A stretch of DNA of 64,000 nucleotides, taken from the NCBI RefSeq assembly GCF_031599675.1, contig NZ_CP134223.1, positions 2,294,001-2,358,000 on the forward strand, given 5' to 3'. Both the position numbers and the translations under genes were made by a program. The notes under the pieces were generated by a model. It made no database searches, was not told where the DNA came from, and was given only the letters and a program-made list of their open reading frames with translations. Positions 18,908 to 27,653 of this stretch are shown in pieces. The stretch is from Paenibacillus pedocola. GTDB taxonomy: Bacteria > Bacillota > Bacilli > Paenibacillales > Paenibacillaceae. The number at the start of each line of letters is the position of its first letter. The first letter of the stretch is position 1.

Positions 18908-19333
18908 TTACTCAAGTTCCTCCAGCTCCAGGACATGATACTTCACAAATTCGGCAAAAATCTGCGGCGGCAGCAGGCGGTGGAGCAGATCCTTCGTACA
19001 CCATCTGTAGTCGGTATGCTCCTCTGACAGCCGGATTACCTGTTCCGCGCTGCGGCATAAATAGGTGATAATTATAACCTGTCTCGCTGGATCAGTTAAG
19101 AAGGATGCCGCATACAGCAGATTATCCACATTGACCGTTAAACCAGTCTCCTCCTTAATTTCTCTTACCAGAGCGGCCTCCAGGCCTTCTCCGAACTCTA
19201 TTTTTCCGCCGGCACACTCCCAGGTGCCCCCGCCTACAGCATCCGCAGACGCACGCTGGACCAGCAGGATTTTCCCTTCGTTGATGATGACACCTTTGAC
19301 AGCGACGATAATATTGCGGTTATTTTTAGTCAT
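18908..19333 (-). CDS. NUDIX hydrolase (MutT-like)
   Basis: A 141-residue protein with a clear NUDIX box at about residues 42-64 (GGKIEFGEGLEAALVREIKE, then ETGL), which binds the metal and cleaves nucleoside diphosphate-X compounds. The sequence before it (VKGVIINEGKILLVQRA ... GGGTWECAGG) is like MutT/YtkD-type enzymes that clean oxidised nucleotides, but the substrate cannot be told. The start is ATG 19333, directly preceded by GGGAGGT; the longer frame to 19366 would overrun that site. Confidence 0.88.
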   Translation of the reverse strand: MTKNNRNIIVAVKGVIINEGKILLVQRASADAVGGGTWECAGGKIEFGEGLEAALVREIKEETGLTVNVDNLLYAASFLTDPARQVIIITYLCRSAEQVIRLSEEHTDYRWCTKDLLHRLLPPQIFAEFVKYHVLELEELE

Positions 19334-19566
19334 GCAGCGTACCTCCCTTATTAACACCGATCTCATTGAGTCTATTCTTAAGTATATAAAGCTTCCTTGT
19401 TAAAAACGACTGTATTTTCGTTTGACCGCCGCTTAACTGTGGTAAGTAACATATCGTAAAGTCATTTTGTATTAAAGACTAGCACAGTGCATAACCTCCC
19501 CATCCTGAGCCATCCTAAGATGATGAAATTTACCATCCATGTGTAAAAGCGAAAGGAGAATGGATC

Positions 19567-20436
19567 ATGCCAGATAACAAACAGCCACAAAAAACCCTGC
19601 CTCCACAGGAGCAGGACCAACAGCCGGGAATCGAAAGTCAAATGAACCCGCTGCCTGAATTTGAGACATCCGCCTATAAAGCAGCAGGCAAGCTGCTGGG
19701 CAAAGCTGCACTTATAACTGGTGGAGACAGCGGAATCGGACGTGCGGTTGCCGTGCATTTTGCCAAGGAGGGTGCGGATGTCGTTATTTCCTATCTGAAC
19801 GAACACAGCGACGCCGAGGAAACCAAAAGACAGGTGGAACAGGAAGGACGAAAGTGTATCCTGATTGCCGGCGATATCGGCGTAGAAGCCTTCTGCCAGG
19901 ATCTGATCAACAAGACAGTGGAAGGTCTCGGCAAGCTGGATATCCTGATCAACAATGCCGCCGAGCAGCACCCTCAGGAGAAAATAGAGGACATCACTGC
20001 TGAACAGCTGGAGCGGACCTTCCGCACGAATATATTCTCGATGTTCTATCTGACCAAAGCGGCTATGCCGCATCTTAAAAAAGGGTCCACGATCATTAAC
20101 ACGACATCAATTACGGCGTACAGGGGCAACCCGCAGCTGCTGGATTATTCATCCACCAAGGGAGCTATTCTCAGCTTCACCCGCTCACTGTCAATGAATC
20201 TGGCGGATAAAGGCATCAGAGTCAATGCTGTGGCTCCGGGCCCGATCTGGACACCGCTGATTCCATCCACCTTTGACGCGAAGAAGGTCAGTGAGTTCGG
20301 CGGCACACAGCCGATGAAGCGTCCGGGACAGCCGGAGGAGCTGGCACCAGCCTATGTATATCTGGCTTCCAGTGATTCTTCCTATGTAAGCGGCCAGGTT
20401 ATTCATGTGAACGGCGGCGAGATTATTAACGGCTGA
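19567..20436 (+). CDS. SDR-family oxidoreductase (YdaD/YhdF general-stress type)
   Basis: A 289-residue short-chain dehydrogenase. After a Gln/Pro-rich N-terminal extension of about 40 residues (QKTLPPQEQDQQPG) come the NAD(P) motif TGGDSGIGRAVA, DILINNAAEQHPQ, the catalytic serine in NTTSITAY, Y-S-S-T-K (YxxxK) and VNAVAPGPIWTPL. The N-terminal extension is typical of Bacillus general stress protein 39 (YdaD) and relatives, whose substrates are unknown. AAGGAG lies before ATG 19567. Confidence 0.9.
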   Translation: MPDNKQPQKTLPPQEQDQQPGIESQMNPLPEFETSAYKAAGKLLGKAALITGGDSGIGRAVAVHFAKEGADVVISYLNEHSDAEETKRQVEQEGRKCILIAGDIGVEAFCQDLINKTVEGLGKLDILINNAAEQHPQEKIEDITAEQLERTFRTNIFSMFYLTKAAMPHLKKGSTIINTTSITAYRGNPQLLDYSSTKGAILSFTRSLSMNLADKGIRVNAVAPGPIWTPLIPSTFDAKKVSEFGGTQPMKRPGQPEELAPAYVYLASSDSSYVSGQVIHVNGGEIING

Positions 20437-20499
20437 CAGGCTAGCTTTTTGTAGGAATATTATGTTAATATAGACCACGTTAGCAAACAGCATATGAAA

Positions 20500-20590
20500 T
20501 TGTCACTAGGGGTGCCGCGAGGCTGAGACGAACTTACGGTTCGGACCCTTTGAACCTGATCTGGTTTATACCAGCGTAGGAAAGTGGAGA
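20500..20590 (+). ncRNA. TPP riboswitch (THI element)
   Basis: The conserved thiamine pyrophosphate aptamer is readable. ACTAGGGGTGCC starts P2, CTGAGA follows, then P3 (GAACTTACGGTTC), ACCCTTTGAACCTGATCTGG, and TACCAGCGTAGGAAAGTGG closing the P4/P5 side. It stands upstream of tenI-thiS-thiG-thiH and is followed by a terminator, so it should lower transcription of the operon when TPP is plentiful. Confidence 0.95.
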
Positions 20591-20651
20591 ATGAATTGAC
20601 TGCAGCGCAGCGGGTCTAGAAGCCCAGCCCGTATTTCTGTATACATTTATG

Positions 20652-20681
20652 ACTGCCTCCTATTGCGGGGGGCAGTTTTTT
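20652..20681 (+). terminator. Riboswitch-linked attenuator
   Basis: Stem ACTGCCTCC / GGGGGCAGT (one wobble) followed by TTTTTT, about 60 bases after the TPP aptamer and before tenI. This is the expected expression platform for transcription attenuation. Confidence 0.88.
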
Positions 20682-20720
20682 GCGTTTGGTGTTATTAAGG
20701 GCGAAGGAAGGTGAATAAAG

Positions 20721-21347
20721 CTGGCTGAAATTCATTTGATTTCGGACGGGAAGCTGGAGGCGGCTCACTTTGTTGCAATCACGGCGGTTGTGCATCCGCT
20801 GCTGGACTTTATTCATCTGCGGGAAAAGCAGCGGTCCGCCCGGGAGCTGCTGGACATGACCGGAAAGCTCCTACTGGCGGGGGTACCATCATCCAAGCTG
20901 GTCATCAATGACCGGGTGGATGTTGCGCTGGCGGCCTGTGCGGCTGGAGTTCAGCTGGCCTGGCACAGCCTGCCGCTATCTGCCGCACACGCCGCTGCTC
21001 CCGCACTGCGGCTGGGAAAGTCAGTGCATTCGGTGCAGGAGGCGGAGGAAGCAGGCAGGCAAGGGGCTGACTTCTGCCTGTTCGGGCATGTATTTCCTTC
21101 GGTCTGCAAGCCGGGTCAGCAGGAGCGGGGGCTTGCACAGCTGGCGGATGCTGCGCGGGTGTGCAGTATTCCGCTGATTGCGATCGGCGGGATTACACCG
21201 GCCAATACCGGACTAGTCATCCGGCAGGGGGCGGCTGGCATTGCAGTAATGTCCGGCATTTGCAGTGCGAAAGACCCGCTGGCTGCCGCACATGCCTACA
21301 GGACAGCTGTTATACAGGCTGAAGGTAAAGGAGGTGAGGGGGCATGA
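20721..21347 (+). CDS. tenI: Thiazole tautomerase TenI
   Basis: TenI aromatises the thiazole phosphate made by ThiG. It belongs to the ThiE fold family but does not couple the two thiamine halves. The residues FGHVFPSVCKPGQQERGL and IPLIAIGGITPAN match TenI rather than ThiE as I remember them; DFIHLREKQRSA is shared. An ATG in frame is missing. The best ribosome site (GGAAGGTG, 20706-20713) points to CTG 20721, giving a start MAEIHLISDG that aligns with other TenI proteins. The next possible start, TTG 20736, has no ribosome site. It overlaps thiS by four bases. Confidence 0.87.
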   Translation: MAEIHLISDGKLEAAHFVAITAVVHPLLDFIHLREKQRSARELLDMTGKLLLAGVPSSKLVINDRVDVALAACAAGVQLAWHSLPLSAAHAAAPALRLGKSVHSVQEAEEAGRQGADFCLFGHVFPSVCKPGQQERGLAQLADAARVCSIPLIAIGGITPANTGLVIRQGAAGIAVMSGICSAKDPLAAAHAYRTAVIQAEGKGGEGA

Positions 21348-21547
21348 AGCTGATTATTAACGGCAAACCCGGAGAATTTGCGGACGACTGCCGGACTGTG
21401 GCTGATCTGCTGAGCCTGCCGCAATGGAACAAACGGCTGGTCATTGTAGAGCTGAACGGTGACATTGTTGGCAAAGACAATTACATAAATACTGCGCTTG
21501 GGGAAGGCGACCGGATTGAGCTGGTACATTTCGTCGGCGGGGGCTGA
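21344..21547 (+). CDS. thiS: Sulfur carrier protein ThiS
   Basis: A 67-residue ubiquitin-like protein ending in GGG; its C-terminal glycine is thiocarboxylated and gives sulfur to the thiazole ring. It begins MKLIINGKPGEFADDCRTVADLL, a typical ThiS start. ATG 21344 overlaps the tenI stop and has GGAGGTGAGGGG upstream. The adenylating partner ThiF is not in the window. Confidence 0.93.
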   Translation: MKLIINGKPGEFADDCRTVADLLSLPQWNKRLVIVELNGDIVGKDNYINTALGEGDRIELVHFVGGG

Positions 21548-21648
21548 GGACATATTCTCATTTCTTCCGGCAGCAATTGTCCGGTATTCGGTCCTTCATT
21601 CAGCAAGTTGTTTTTATTTGATATTTTTCAAACCAGGAGGCGAATCCC

Positions 21649-22413
21649 ATGTCAGATCCTTTTGTACTCGGCGGCATTTCATTAACCAGCCGCTTGTTTA
21701 TAGGAACCGGTAAATACAGCCGTAATACTCTGATCCCCGAGGTTGTAGCATCGTCAGGCTCAGAGGTAATTACAGTGGCCCTGCGCCGGGTTGATCCGCA
21801 GAGCCAAGAGAATATTATGAATTATATTCCTTCCCAGATGACGCTGCTTCCCAATACCTCCGGCGCACGCACAGCAGAAGAGGCCGTCCGCATTGCCAGA
21901 CTGGCTAGAGCAGGCGGCCTTGGCAACTGGGTGAAAATTGAAGTGATCAGCGACCAGAAGTATCTGCTGCCTGATAATAGCGAAACCATCCGCGCTACAG
22001 AAATACTCGCCGCCGAGGGCTTCGTGGTGCTTCCTTATATGAGTCCGGATCTGTCCGCTGCACTGCGGATGAAGGCAGCCGGCGCCGCAGCCATTATGCC
22101 GCTGGGGGCTCCCATCGGTTCGAACCGCGGCTTGAAGACCAAAGAACTGCTGCGTATCCTGATTTCTGAGGTGGATCTTCCCATTATTGTAGATGCCGGA
22201 ATCGGCAGACCCTCAGAAGCGGCAGAAGCGATGGAAATGGGCGCTTCCGCAGTGCTGCTGAATACAGCGATTGCCACCGCCCGCGATCCGCTGCTGATGG
22301 CCGAGGCCTTCCGTGAGGCCGTATCGTCCGGCCGGAAGGCTTACCTGGCGGGACTCGGTCCGGTGGAGGAGGCCGCAGTCCATTCATCACCGCTGACGGG
22401 ATTTTTGAACTGA
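21649..22413 (+). CDS. thiG: Thiazole synthase ThiG
   Basis: Forms the thiazole phosphate of thiamine from 1-deoxyxylulose phosphate, dehydroglycine and ThiS thiocarboxylate. The 254-residue (beta/alpha)8 protein shows [43 protein letters not shown] (the lysine forms the Schiff base), [12 protein letters not shown] and [32 protein letters not shown] precedes ATG 21649. Confidence 0.97.
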   Translation: MSDPFVLGGISLTSRLFIGTGKYSRNTLIPEVVASSGSEVITVALRRVDPQSQENIMNYIPSQMTLLPNTSGARTAEEAVRIARLARAGGLGNWVKIEVISDQKYLLPDNSETIRATEILAAEGFVVLPYMSPDLSAALRMKAAGAAAIMPLGAPIGSNRGLKTKELLRILISEVDLPIIVDAGIGRPSEAAEAMEMGASAVLLNTAIATARDPLLMAEAFREAVSSGRKAYLAGLGPVEEAAVHSSPLTGFLN

Positions 22414-22442
22414 TAGTTACCTAAGTGGAATGGGGGAGGAAT

Positions 22443-23558
22443 ATGAGCTTTTATGAAACGGTGCTTCGGCTGGAACAGCTTCCTTACGAAACCTTATGGA
22501 AGCAGTACGCAGCGGAGGATGTGAAGCGGGCGCTTCGTAAGGAACGCCTGGATGAACACGATTTGCAAGCCCTTCTGTCACCTGCTGCAGCGTCCTGCCT
22601 GGAGGAGATGGCACAGCGTGCACAGCAGCTGACCCGTTCGCATTTCGGGCATGTCATGCAGCTGTTCACACCGATGTACCTCGCTGATTTTTGCGTCAAT
22701 CACTGCACGTACTGCAGCTTCAGCTCTATTTATGATTTTCCGAGAAAAAAGCTGGGCCCTGAGGAGCTCAGGCAGGAGGCGAGTGTGATAGCAGCTTCCG
22801 GCTTCCGCCACCTTCTGGTACTTACCGGAGAGTCGCGCAAAGAGAGCCCGACTGCTTATGTGAAGGACTGTGTGAAGATTCTCCGGGAATATTTCTCTTC
22901 CGTCAGCATCGAAGTGAATCCGCTGTCCATAGAGGAATACAGAGACCTTATGGAGGCCGGAGTGGACGGACTAACCCTGTATCAGGAGGTATACCAACAG
23001 GAGACGTACCGCAAGCTGCATATCAAGGGACCTAAAAGAGTCTACCGGAACCGCCTTGATGCCCCTGAACGCGGCTGTCAGGCAGGATTCCGGTCCGTCA
23101 ATATCGGAGCACTGCTCGGGATGTATGACTGGCGTCAGGAAGCTTTTTTCACCGCGATGCATGCACGCTATCTGCAGGATAAGTACCCCGAATGTGAGAT
23201 CGGGCTGTCCGCCCCGCGGTTTCGCCCCTATCTGGGTGAGTTTAACCCGGATAGCGAGGTAACCGACCGTGCGCTGGTGCAGATCATTCTGGCATATCGC
23301 CTGTTCCTGCCCCGCGCCGGGATTACCTTATCCACGCGTGAGCCTGCTTCTCTAAGGGATCATCTGGTCCATCTGGGGATAACCAAGATGTCCGCAGGAG
23401 TGTCTACCGAGGTTGGGGGACATACCCAGACGGGGGGCACGCCGCAGTTTGAAATCTCCGACAGCCGGAATGTACAGGAGATCACAGATATGCTTACAGC
23501 AAACAGCCTGCAGCCGGTATTTAAAGACTGGGATATCCTTACAGGAGATCCGGCATAG
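22443..23558 (+). CDS. thiH: 2-iminoacetate synthase ThiH (radical SAM)
   Basis: Cleaves tyrosine to dehydroglycine (2-iminoacetate) for ThiG, releasing p-cresol. The radical SAM cluster motif is at cysteines 84, 88 and 91 (CVNHCTYC). Other family parts are HLLVLTGE, IEVNPLSIEEY, ADGLTLYQEVYQ-like sequence, GALLGMYDWR and STREPASLRDHL with GVSTEVGGHT. The 371-residue length is normal. GGGGGAGGA precedes ATG 22443. Bacillus subtilis uses the oxygen-dependent glycine oxidase ThiO instead, so this operon follows the ThiH route. Confidence 0.94.
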   Translation: MSFYETVLRLEQLPYETLWKQYAAEDVKRALRKERLDEHDLQALLSPAAASCLEEMAQRAQQLTRSHFGHVMQLFTPMYLADFCVNHCTYCSFSSIYDFPRKKLGPEELRQEASVIAASGFRHLLVLTGESRKESPTAYVKDCVKILREYFSSVSIEVNPLSIEEYRDLMEAGVDGLTLYQEVYQQETYRKLHIKGPKRVYRNRLDAPERGCQAGFRSVNIGALLGMYDWRQEAFFTAMHARYLQDKYPECEIGLSAPRFRPYLGEFNPDSEVTDRALVQIILAYRLFLPRAGITLSTREPASLRDHLVHLGITKMSAGVSTEVGGHTQTGGTPQFEISDSRNVQEITDMLTANSLQPVFKDWDILTGDPA

Positions 23559-23569
23559 AGCGAAACTAT

Positions 23570-23606
23570 AAGCCCTTGTCCATAATCGGATTAAGGGCTT
23601 GTTTCT
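23570..23606 (+). terminator. Probable terminator of the thiamine operon
   Basis: AAGCCCTT / AAGGGCTT stem with a 15-base loop, then GTTTCTGTCT. The T-tract is imperfect. Confidence 0.5.
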
Positions 23607-23639
23607 GTCTCAAAGATTCTGTGAAGCAGCTAAGGAATG

Positions 23640-24416
23640 TCACAGATTATATTTTGACACTCTTCTTGAAATTATTTTTTTAAGCAGCAATCTCGGGATC
23701 ATTGATATCAGTTTCATATTCCCCGGAAAAACGACAGGTGTATTCCTATATAAGGCATCAACTGCAGCTTTAGCAACTTGTTCAGGCGGCATTAATGACT
23801 TTTTGATATTAGTATTTCTGGCGTTTCTAAAAAAATCCGTATTGGTATCTCCTGGACACAGGCAGCTTACTGTTATGTTTGAATGTCTTAACTCATGCCT
23901 TAAGGCTTCTGAAAAAGACAAAACAAAAGCTTTGGTTGCACCATAGACACTGTAGTAGGGCAACGGGTAAAGAGCTGCTATGCTGGCAACATTTAAGATA
24001 TAACCCTTCTCCAGCTGCTCAAGGTCAGGAATAAAATAATGCGTTATACCCACTAAACTGTTGATGTTGAGTGCTATTATATTTAGTTGATCATCCAGGT
24101 TTAAGGTATGGAACTCCCCGAATAAGCCTGCCCCAGCGTTATTTATAATCGCATCAATTGTTATATTGCGTTGTTTACACCACATGTAAATGGATTCAGC
24201 AGCATTCTTTTCCGTTAAATCCAAAGATACAATATGCACATGAATCTTATATAAAGTGTTCCACTCCGCAGCCAGCTCCTGCAGCTTTTCTTCACTTCGT
24301 GCAGTTAATACCAAGTGATGTCCCCTTTTGGCAAGCTCTCTGGCTATTTCTTTTCCGATTCCGCTGCTTGCTCCTGTAACTAAAGTATATGTCTCGCTAT
24401 GGTTTGATAAGTTCAT
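23640..24416 (-). CDS. SDR-family oxidoreductase (DltE/YqjQ-like)
   Basis: A 258-residue short-chain dehydrogenase with VTGASSGIGKEIA (cofactor), DAIINNAGAGLFG, the catalytic serine in NVASIAAL and Y-G-A-T-K (YxxxK), followed by CLCPGDTNTDFF. The C-terminal part has a hydrophobic patch (LISMIPRLLLKKIIS) that may touch the membrane. Base composition is visibly AT-richer than the neighbouring thi genes. GGAGGAG precedes ATG 24416. It is probably read with the Crp-like gene 66 bases upstream. The substrate is unknown. Confidence 0.85.
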   Translation of the reverse strand: MNLSNHSETYTLVTGASSGIGKEIARELAKRGHHLVLTARSEEKLQELAAEWNTLYKIHVHIVSLDLTEKNAAESIYMWCKQRNITIDAIINNAGAGLFGEFHTLNLDDQLNIIALNINSLVGITHYFIPDLEQLEKGYILNVASIAALYPLPYYSVYGATKAFVLSFSEALRHELRHSNITVSCLCPGDTNTDFFRNARNTNIKKSLMPPEQVAKAAVDALYRNTPVVFPGNMKLISMIPRLLLKKIISRRVSKYNL

Positions 24417-24482
24417 CGTTCTCCTCCTATTGTTCTGCTAATCTGGCGCGACAAGCATACAACAAGAACCGGAGGATTACAT

Positions 24483-25082
24483 TTACATATGTAAAGTGCG
24501 GAGTTTATTTCTTATTCTGCTTAAAGAAACAGCGGAGATTCCTAAATAGGAAGCAATGTATTTCTGTTTAATCCGCTGCTCGATATCAGGATGAGTCTGG
24601 GTCAAATGAATGTACCGCTGAGTTGCGTCCTCCAGTAGAAAACTGCTCTCGCGATTTTCTTTGTAGATGATGGTTTGATCTTGCAGTTCTTTTATAATAT
24701 TGATCCAGGTTGGATTATGCTGAGACATTTTTTGGAAGGAGGAATATGTTGTGCTCAGCAGTGTGCAATTTTCCAAAGCCTCAATATAGTAGCTGGCCTT
24801 CTGATTTACAATTAAGGCGGAATAACCTACTATTGAACCTTCGAAATAGAATTTTTTGGTAAAGTCATCTCCAAGTTTATTTATATAATAACTCCTTAAC
24901 AGCCCTGAAACAGTAAAGGCTAACCTGCTGGGCTGCTCACCCTCCTTTAGAAAAAAATCATTCTTTTTTAGTTTATGAGGCTTAAAATGGTCAGCTACAT
25001 CCTTCTTTTCTTGCTCGGTACATTTAATATGAGTCAGCTTTTCCAGATGGTCGAAAATGAAATCGAGATCTTTTATGGTCAC
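24483..25082 (-). CDS. Crp/Fnr-family regulator (cyclic-nucleotide-binding fold)
   Basis: A 199-residue protein with an N-terminal cNMP-binding-like barrel (KKNDFFLKEGEQPSRLAFTVSGLLRSYY; FYFEGSIVGYSALI) and a C-terminal helix-turn-helix (IKQKYIASYLGISAVSLSRIRNKLR). The arginine-containing phosphate-binding cassette of true cAMP receptors is not clear, so it may sense something else. The start is GTG 25082 behind AAGGGAG. It is upstream of, and in the same direction as, the SDR gene, which it may control. It shares that gene's AT-rich composition. Confidence 0.85.
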   Translation of the reverse strand: MTIKDLDFIFDHLEKLTHIKCTEQEKKDVADHFKPHKLKKNDFFLKEGEQPSRLAFTVSGLLRSYYINKLGDDFTKKFYFEGSIVGYSALIVNQKASYYIEALENCTLLSTTYSSFQKMSQHNPTWINIIKELQDQTIIYKENRESSFLLEDATQRYIHLTQTHPDIEQRIKQKYIASYLGISAVSLSRIRNKLRTLHM

Positions 25083-25177
25083 GGCAGTACTCCCTTTCCC
25101 CGGTTAACCTTTAGCACAATCCTCAGATAAAAAATTCCCTGCTCTGCCCTTTAACGTTCAATTGGCTGTACAGAAGT

Positions 25178-25783
25178 TCAATCTTCCGCAGACAGCTCAT
25201 CGAGCGACATCTCAAAGCCCGGAGCCATATGAGCCAGGAAATACTCCATCTCCGGCAGCGCAAGACCGGTCAGCTTTGCAAGTGTCTGTGCCTTGGCGGC
25301 GGCGAACTCGCGGTTGCCTGCAGCGGTTTCCCAGACGCACTTCAGGTAGGCGTCGAGCACATCTGCCGCCTTCACGTAGCGGAGCAGTCCGGCATCCTCT
25401 GAGCCTGCGGGGCTGTCCTGCGGCTGCAGGAGCGGCGTATAGATGGCGCCAAGCTCCGGCGGGATCATCGCCGTCAGGCGCTCGGCGGCGACCCGCTCCA
25501 TCTCGCGGAAGCTGGATAAGAGTCGCGGATTGTTGTGCTTGACCGGTGTGGCAATATCGCCGGTAAATACCTCGCTGGCATCGTGGAACAGCGCCATCGT
25601 AGCAGCACGGTCAGCGTTCAGCGAACGGCCGAAGTGAACATTGCCGATGGAACAGAGCATATGCGCCAGCAGGGCGACCTGGAACGAATGCTGCGCTACG
25701 TTCTCCGGTGCGGTGCTGCGCATGAGGCTCCAGCGCTGAATATACTGGAGGCGGTAGAGATAGGCAGAAAAATGGTAGTTCAT
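25178..25783 (-). CDS. YfbR-like 5'-deoxynucleotidase (HD domain)
   Basis: A 201-residue HD-domain hydrolase. The metal ligands are seen in PENVAQHSFQVA (His 32), MALFHDASEVFTGDIATPVK (His 67-Asp 68) and the later VKAADVLDAYLKC. This pattern matches E. coli YfbR, which removes phosphate from deoxynucleoside 5'-monophosphates. ATG 25783 is preceded by AAAGGGG about 12 bases away. It is divergent from the fumarase gene. Confidence 0.88.
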   Translation of the reverse strand: MNYHFSAYLYRLQYIQRWSLMRSTAPENVAQHSFQVALLAHMLCSIGNVHFGRSLNADRAATMALFHDASEVFTGDIATPVKHNNPRLLSSFREMERVAAERLTAMIPPELGAIYTPLLQPQDSPAGSEDAGLLRYVKAADVLDAYLKCVWETAAGNREFAAAKAQTLAKLTGLALPEMEYFLAHMAPGFEMSLDELSAED

Positions 25784-25880
25784 TTTTTAAGTAACCCCTT
25801 TCATGCAGAGCTGAGTGTGATATGATAATAACTAATTGTATCAGACTTTAGACAACCTGGAACTGATGAGAGGAGCCGGA

Positions 25881-27440
25881 ATGAAGATGCAGAATTTTGA
25901 AGAAAGCATTTATAATCTGATCGTAGAGACCTCCACAAACCTGCCGGGTGATGTGCGCAGAGCCGTTGCCAAGGGGCGTGCACTGGAAGACCGGGCCACC
26001 CGCTCGGGGCTTGCATTAACCACGATTGCTCAGAATATCGGCATGGCCGAGCTTCAGGTATCGCCGATCTGTCAGGATACGGGGATGCCGACTTTTATCA
26101 TTCATACCCCTGTAGGCGTCAACCAGATTGAGATGAAGAAGGATATTCATAGCGCGATTATCCGCGCTACTAAGAACGGGAAGCTGCGGCCTAACTCCGT
26201 CGACTCGCTGACCGGTGAGAACAGCGGAGATAACCTCGGTGCAGGGACGCCGGTGATTCATTTTGAACAGTGGGAAGAGGAGAACGTGGACGTCCGGCTG
26301 ATTCTTAAAGGCGGGGGCTGCGAGAACAAAAATATCCAGTACAGCCTGCCTGCTGAACTTGAGGGTCTGGGCAAAGCAGGGCGCGATCTTGAAGGCATCC
26401 GTAAATGTATTTTGCATGCCGTGTACCAGGCGCAGGGTCAGGGCTGCAGTGCCGGTTTTATTGGTGTAGGCATAGGCGGCGACCGGACAACCGGCTATGA
26501 ACTGGCAAAGAAGCAGCTGTTCCGCAAGGTCGAGGATGTCAATCCGGTTGAAGATTTGCGCAAGCTGGAAGACTATATTATGGAGAATGCCAATAAGCTG
26601 GGGATCGGCACGATGGGCTTCGGCGGTGAAGTAACGCTGTTAGGCTGCAAGATTGGTGTGATGAACCGGCTTCCGGCCAGCTTTTTCGTATCCGTGGCCT
26701 ATAATTGCTGGGCATTCCGCCGCCAGGGGATCCTGGTTGAGCCTGCAACCGGAAATATTAAGGACTGGCTCTATGAGAGCGGCACAGGCATCTCCGTAGA
26801 TGAACCGGACTCGGCTGCAACTGAACCGGCCGCCGTGCCAGCCGAGGCTGCTGTGGGTTCACGCGAGGTTCGCCTGACTACACCGGTCAGTGAGGAAGAG
26901 ATCCGCAGCCTGCGGGTAGGCGATGTGGTCATCCTCTCCGGGGAGATGCACACCGGAAGGGATGCGCTGCATAAATATCTGATGGACCATGATGCCCCGG
27001 TCGATCTGAACGGTGCAGTCATCTATCACTGCGGGCCGGTGATGCTGAAGGATGATGAAGGCTGGCATGTGAAGGCGGCAGGCCCGACTACCAGTATCCG
27101 TGAGGAGCCGTACCAAGGCGAGATTATCAAAAAGTTCGGCATCCGCGCCGTAATCGGCAAGGGCGGAATGGGTCCCAAAACTCTCCAGGCCCTTCAGGAG
27201 CACGGCGGTGTATACCTTAACGCAATCGGCGGTGCGGCGCAGTATTATGCGGAATGCATCAAGAAAGTCAACGCCGTTGACTTCATGGAATTCGGCATTC
27301 CGGAGGCGATGTGGCATCTGCAGGTGGACGGCTTCGCGGCTATCGTAACCATGGATGCACACGGCAACAGTCTCCATGCCGATGTCGAGAAGGATTCAGC
27401 AGCCAAGCTGGCCCAGTTCCGTGAGCCGGTATTTAAATAA
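25881..27440 (+). CDS. Class I fumarate hydratase, alpha and beta fused
   Basis: An iron-sulfur, oxygen-sensitive type of fumarase converting fumarate and malate. The N-terminal (alpha) part shows SPICQDTGMPTF, KGGGCENKN and CSAGFIGVGIGGDRTTGYELAKKQL, with conserved cysteines for the 4Fe-4S cluster. The C-terminal (beta) part shows GDVVILSGEMHTGRDALHKYL, YHCGPV, GPTTSIREEPYQ and VIGKGGMG. They are joined by an Ala/Glu/Pro-rich linker at about residues 325-345. ATG 25881 follows GAGAGGAG; the frame is open from 25836. Bacillus subtilis instead has the class II enzyme CitG. A related L(+)-tartrate dehydratase activity cannot be excluded. Confidence 0.9.
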   Translation: MKMQNFEESIYNLIVETSTNLPGDVRRAVAKGRALEDRATRSGLALTTIAQNIGMAELQVSPICQDTGMPTFIIHTPVGVNQIEMKKDIHSAIIRATKNGKLRPNSVDSLTGENSGDNLGAGTPVIHFEQWEEENVDVRLILKGGGCENKNIQYSLPAELEGLGKAGRDLEGIRKCILHAVYQAQGQGCSAGFIGVGIGGDRTTGYELAKKQLFRKVEDVNPVEDLRKLEDYIMENANKLGIGTMGFGGEVTLLGCKIGVMNRLPASFFVSVAYNCWAFRRQGILVEPATGNIKDWLYESGTGISVDEPDSAATEPAAVPAEAAVGSREVRLTTPVSEEEIRSLRVGDVVILSGEMHTGRDALHKYLMDHDAPVDLNGAVIYHCGPVMLKDDEGWHVKAAGPTTSIREEPYQGEIIKKFGIRAVIGKGGMGPKTLQALQEHGGVYLNAIGGAAQYYAECIKKVNAVDFMEFGIPEAMWHLQVDGFAAIVTMDAHGNSLHADVEKDSAAKLAQFREPVFK

Positions 27441-27463
27441 CAAAACAGAATCATTGAATATTC

Positions 27464-27500
27464 AAAAACCTTCTTTCATATTCCGGAAAGAAGGTTTTTT
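27464..27500 (+). terminator. Terminator after fumarase
   Basis: Stem AACCTTCTTTC / GAAAGAAGGTT with a short loop, ending in TTTTTT. Confidence 0.92.
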
Positions 27501-27514
27501 GACATTAATTATGC

Positions 27515-27565
27515 TTGACAGCGCATACATGATCATGGTAATTTTTACTTGGGAAACCGGTTTCC
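27515..27565 (+). promoter_or_regulatory. Amylase promoter with LacI-type operator
   Basis: TTGACA (27515) and TAATTT (27539) are 18 bases apart. Just downstream, at 27552-27565, lies the perfect palindrome GGAAACCGGTTTCC with a central CG, the usual form of LacI/GalR-family operators. A repressor bound there would block the start of the amylase transcript. The LacI-family gene at 30768-31781 is the obvious candidate, with CcpA as an alternative. Confidence 0.75.
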
Positions 27566-27653
27566 TTACCTGCAGCACAGTTTTGCAAGTGACGGGTGTA
27601 AATTCACAGGCAGTGGTGTTCAAATGCGCTTTATGATGAGAGGGAGATGAGGA

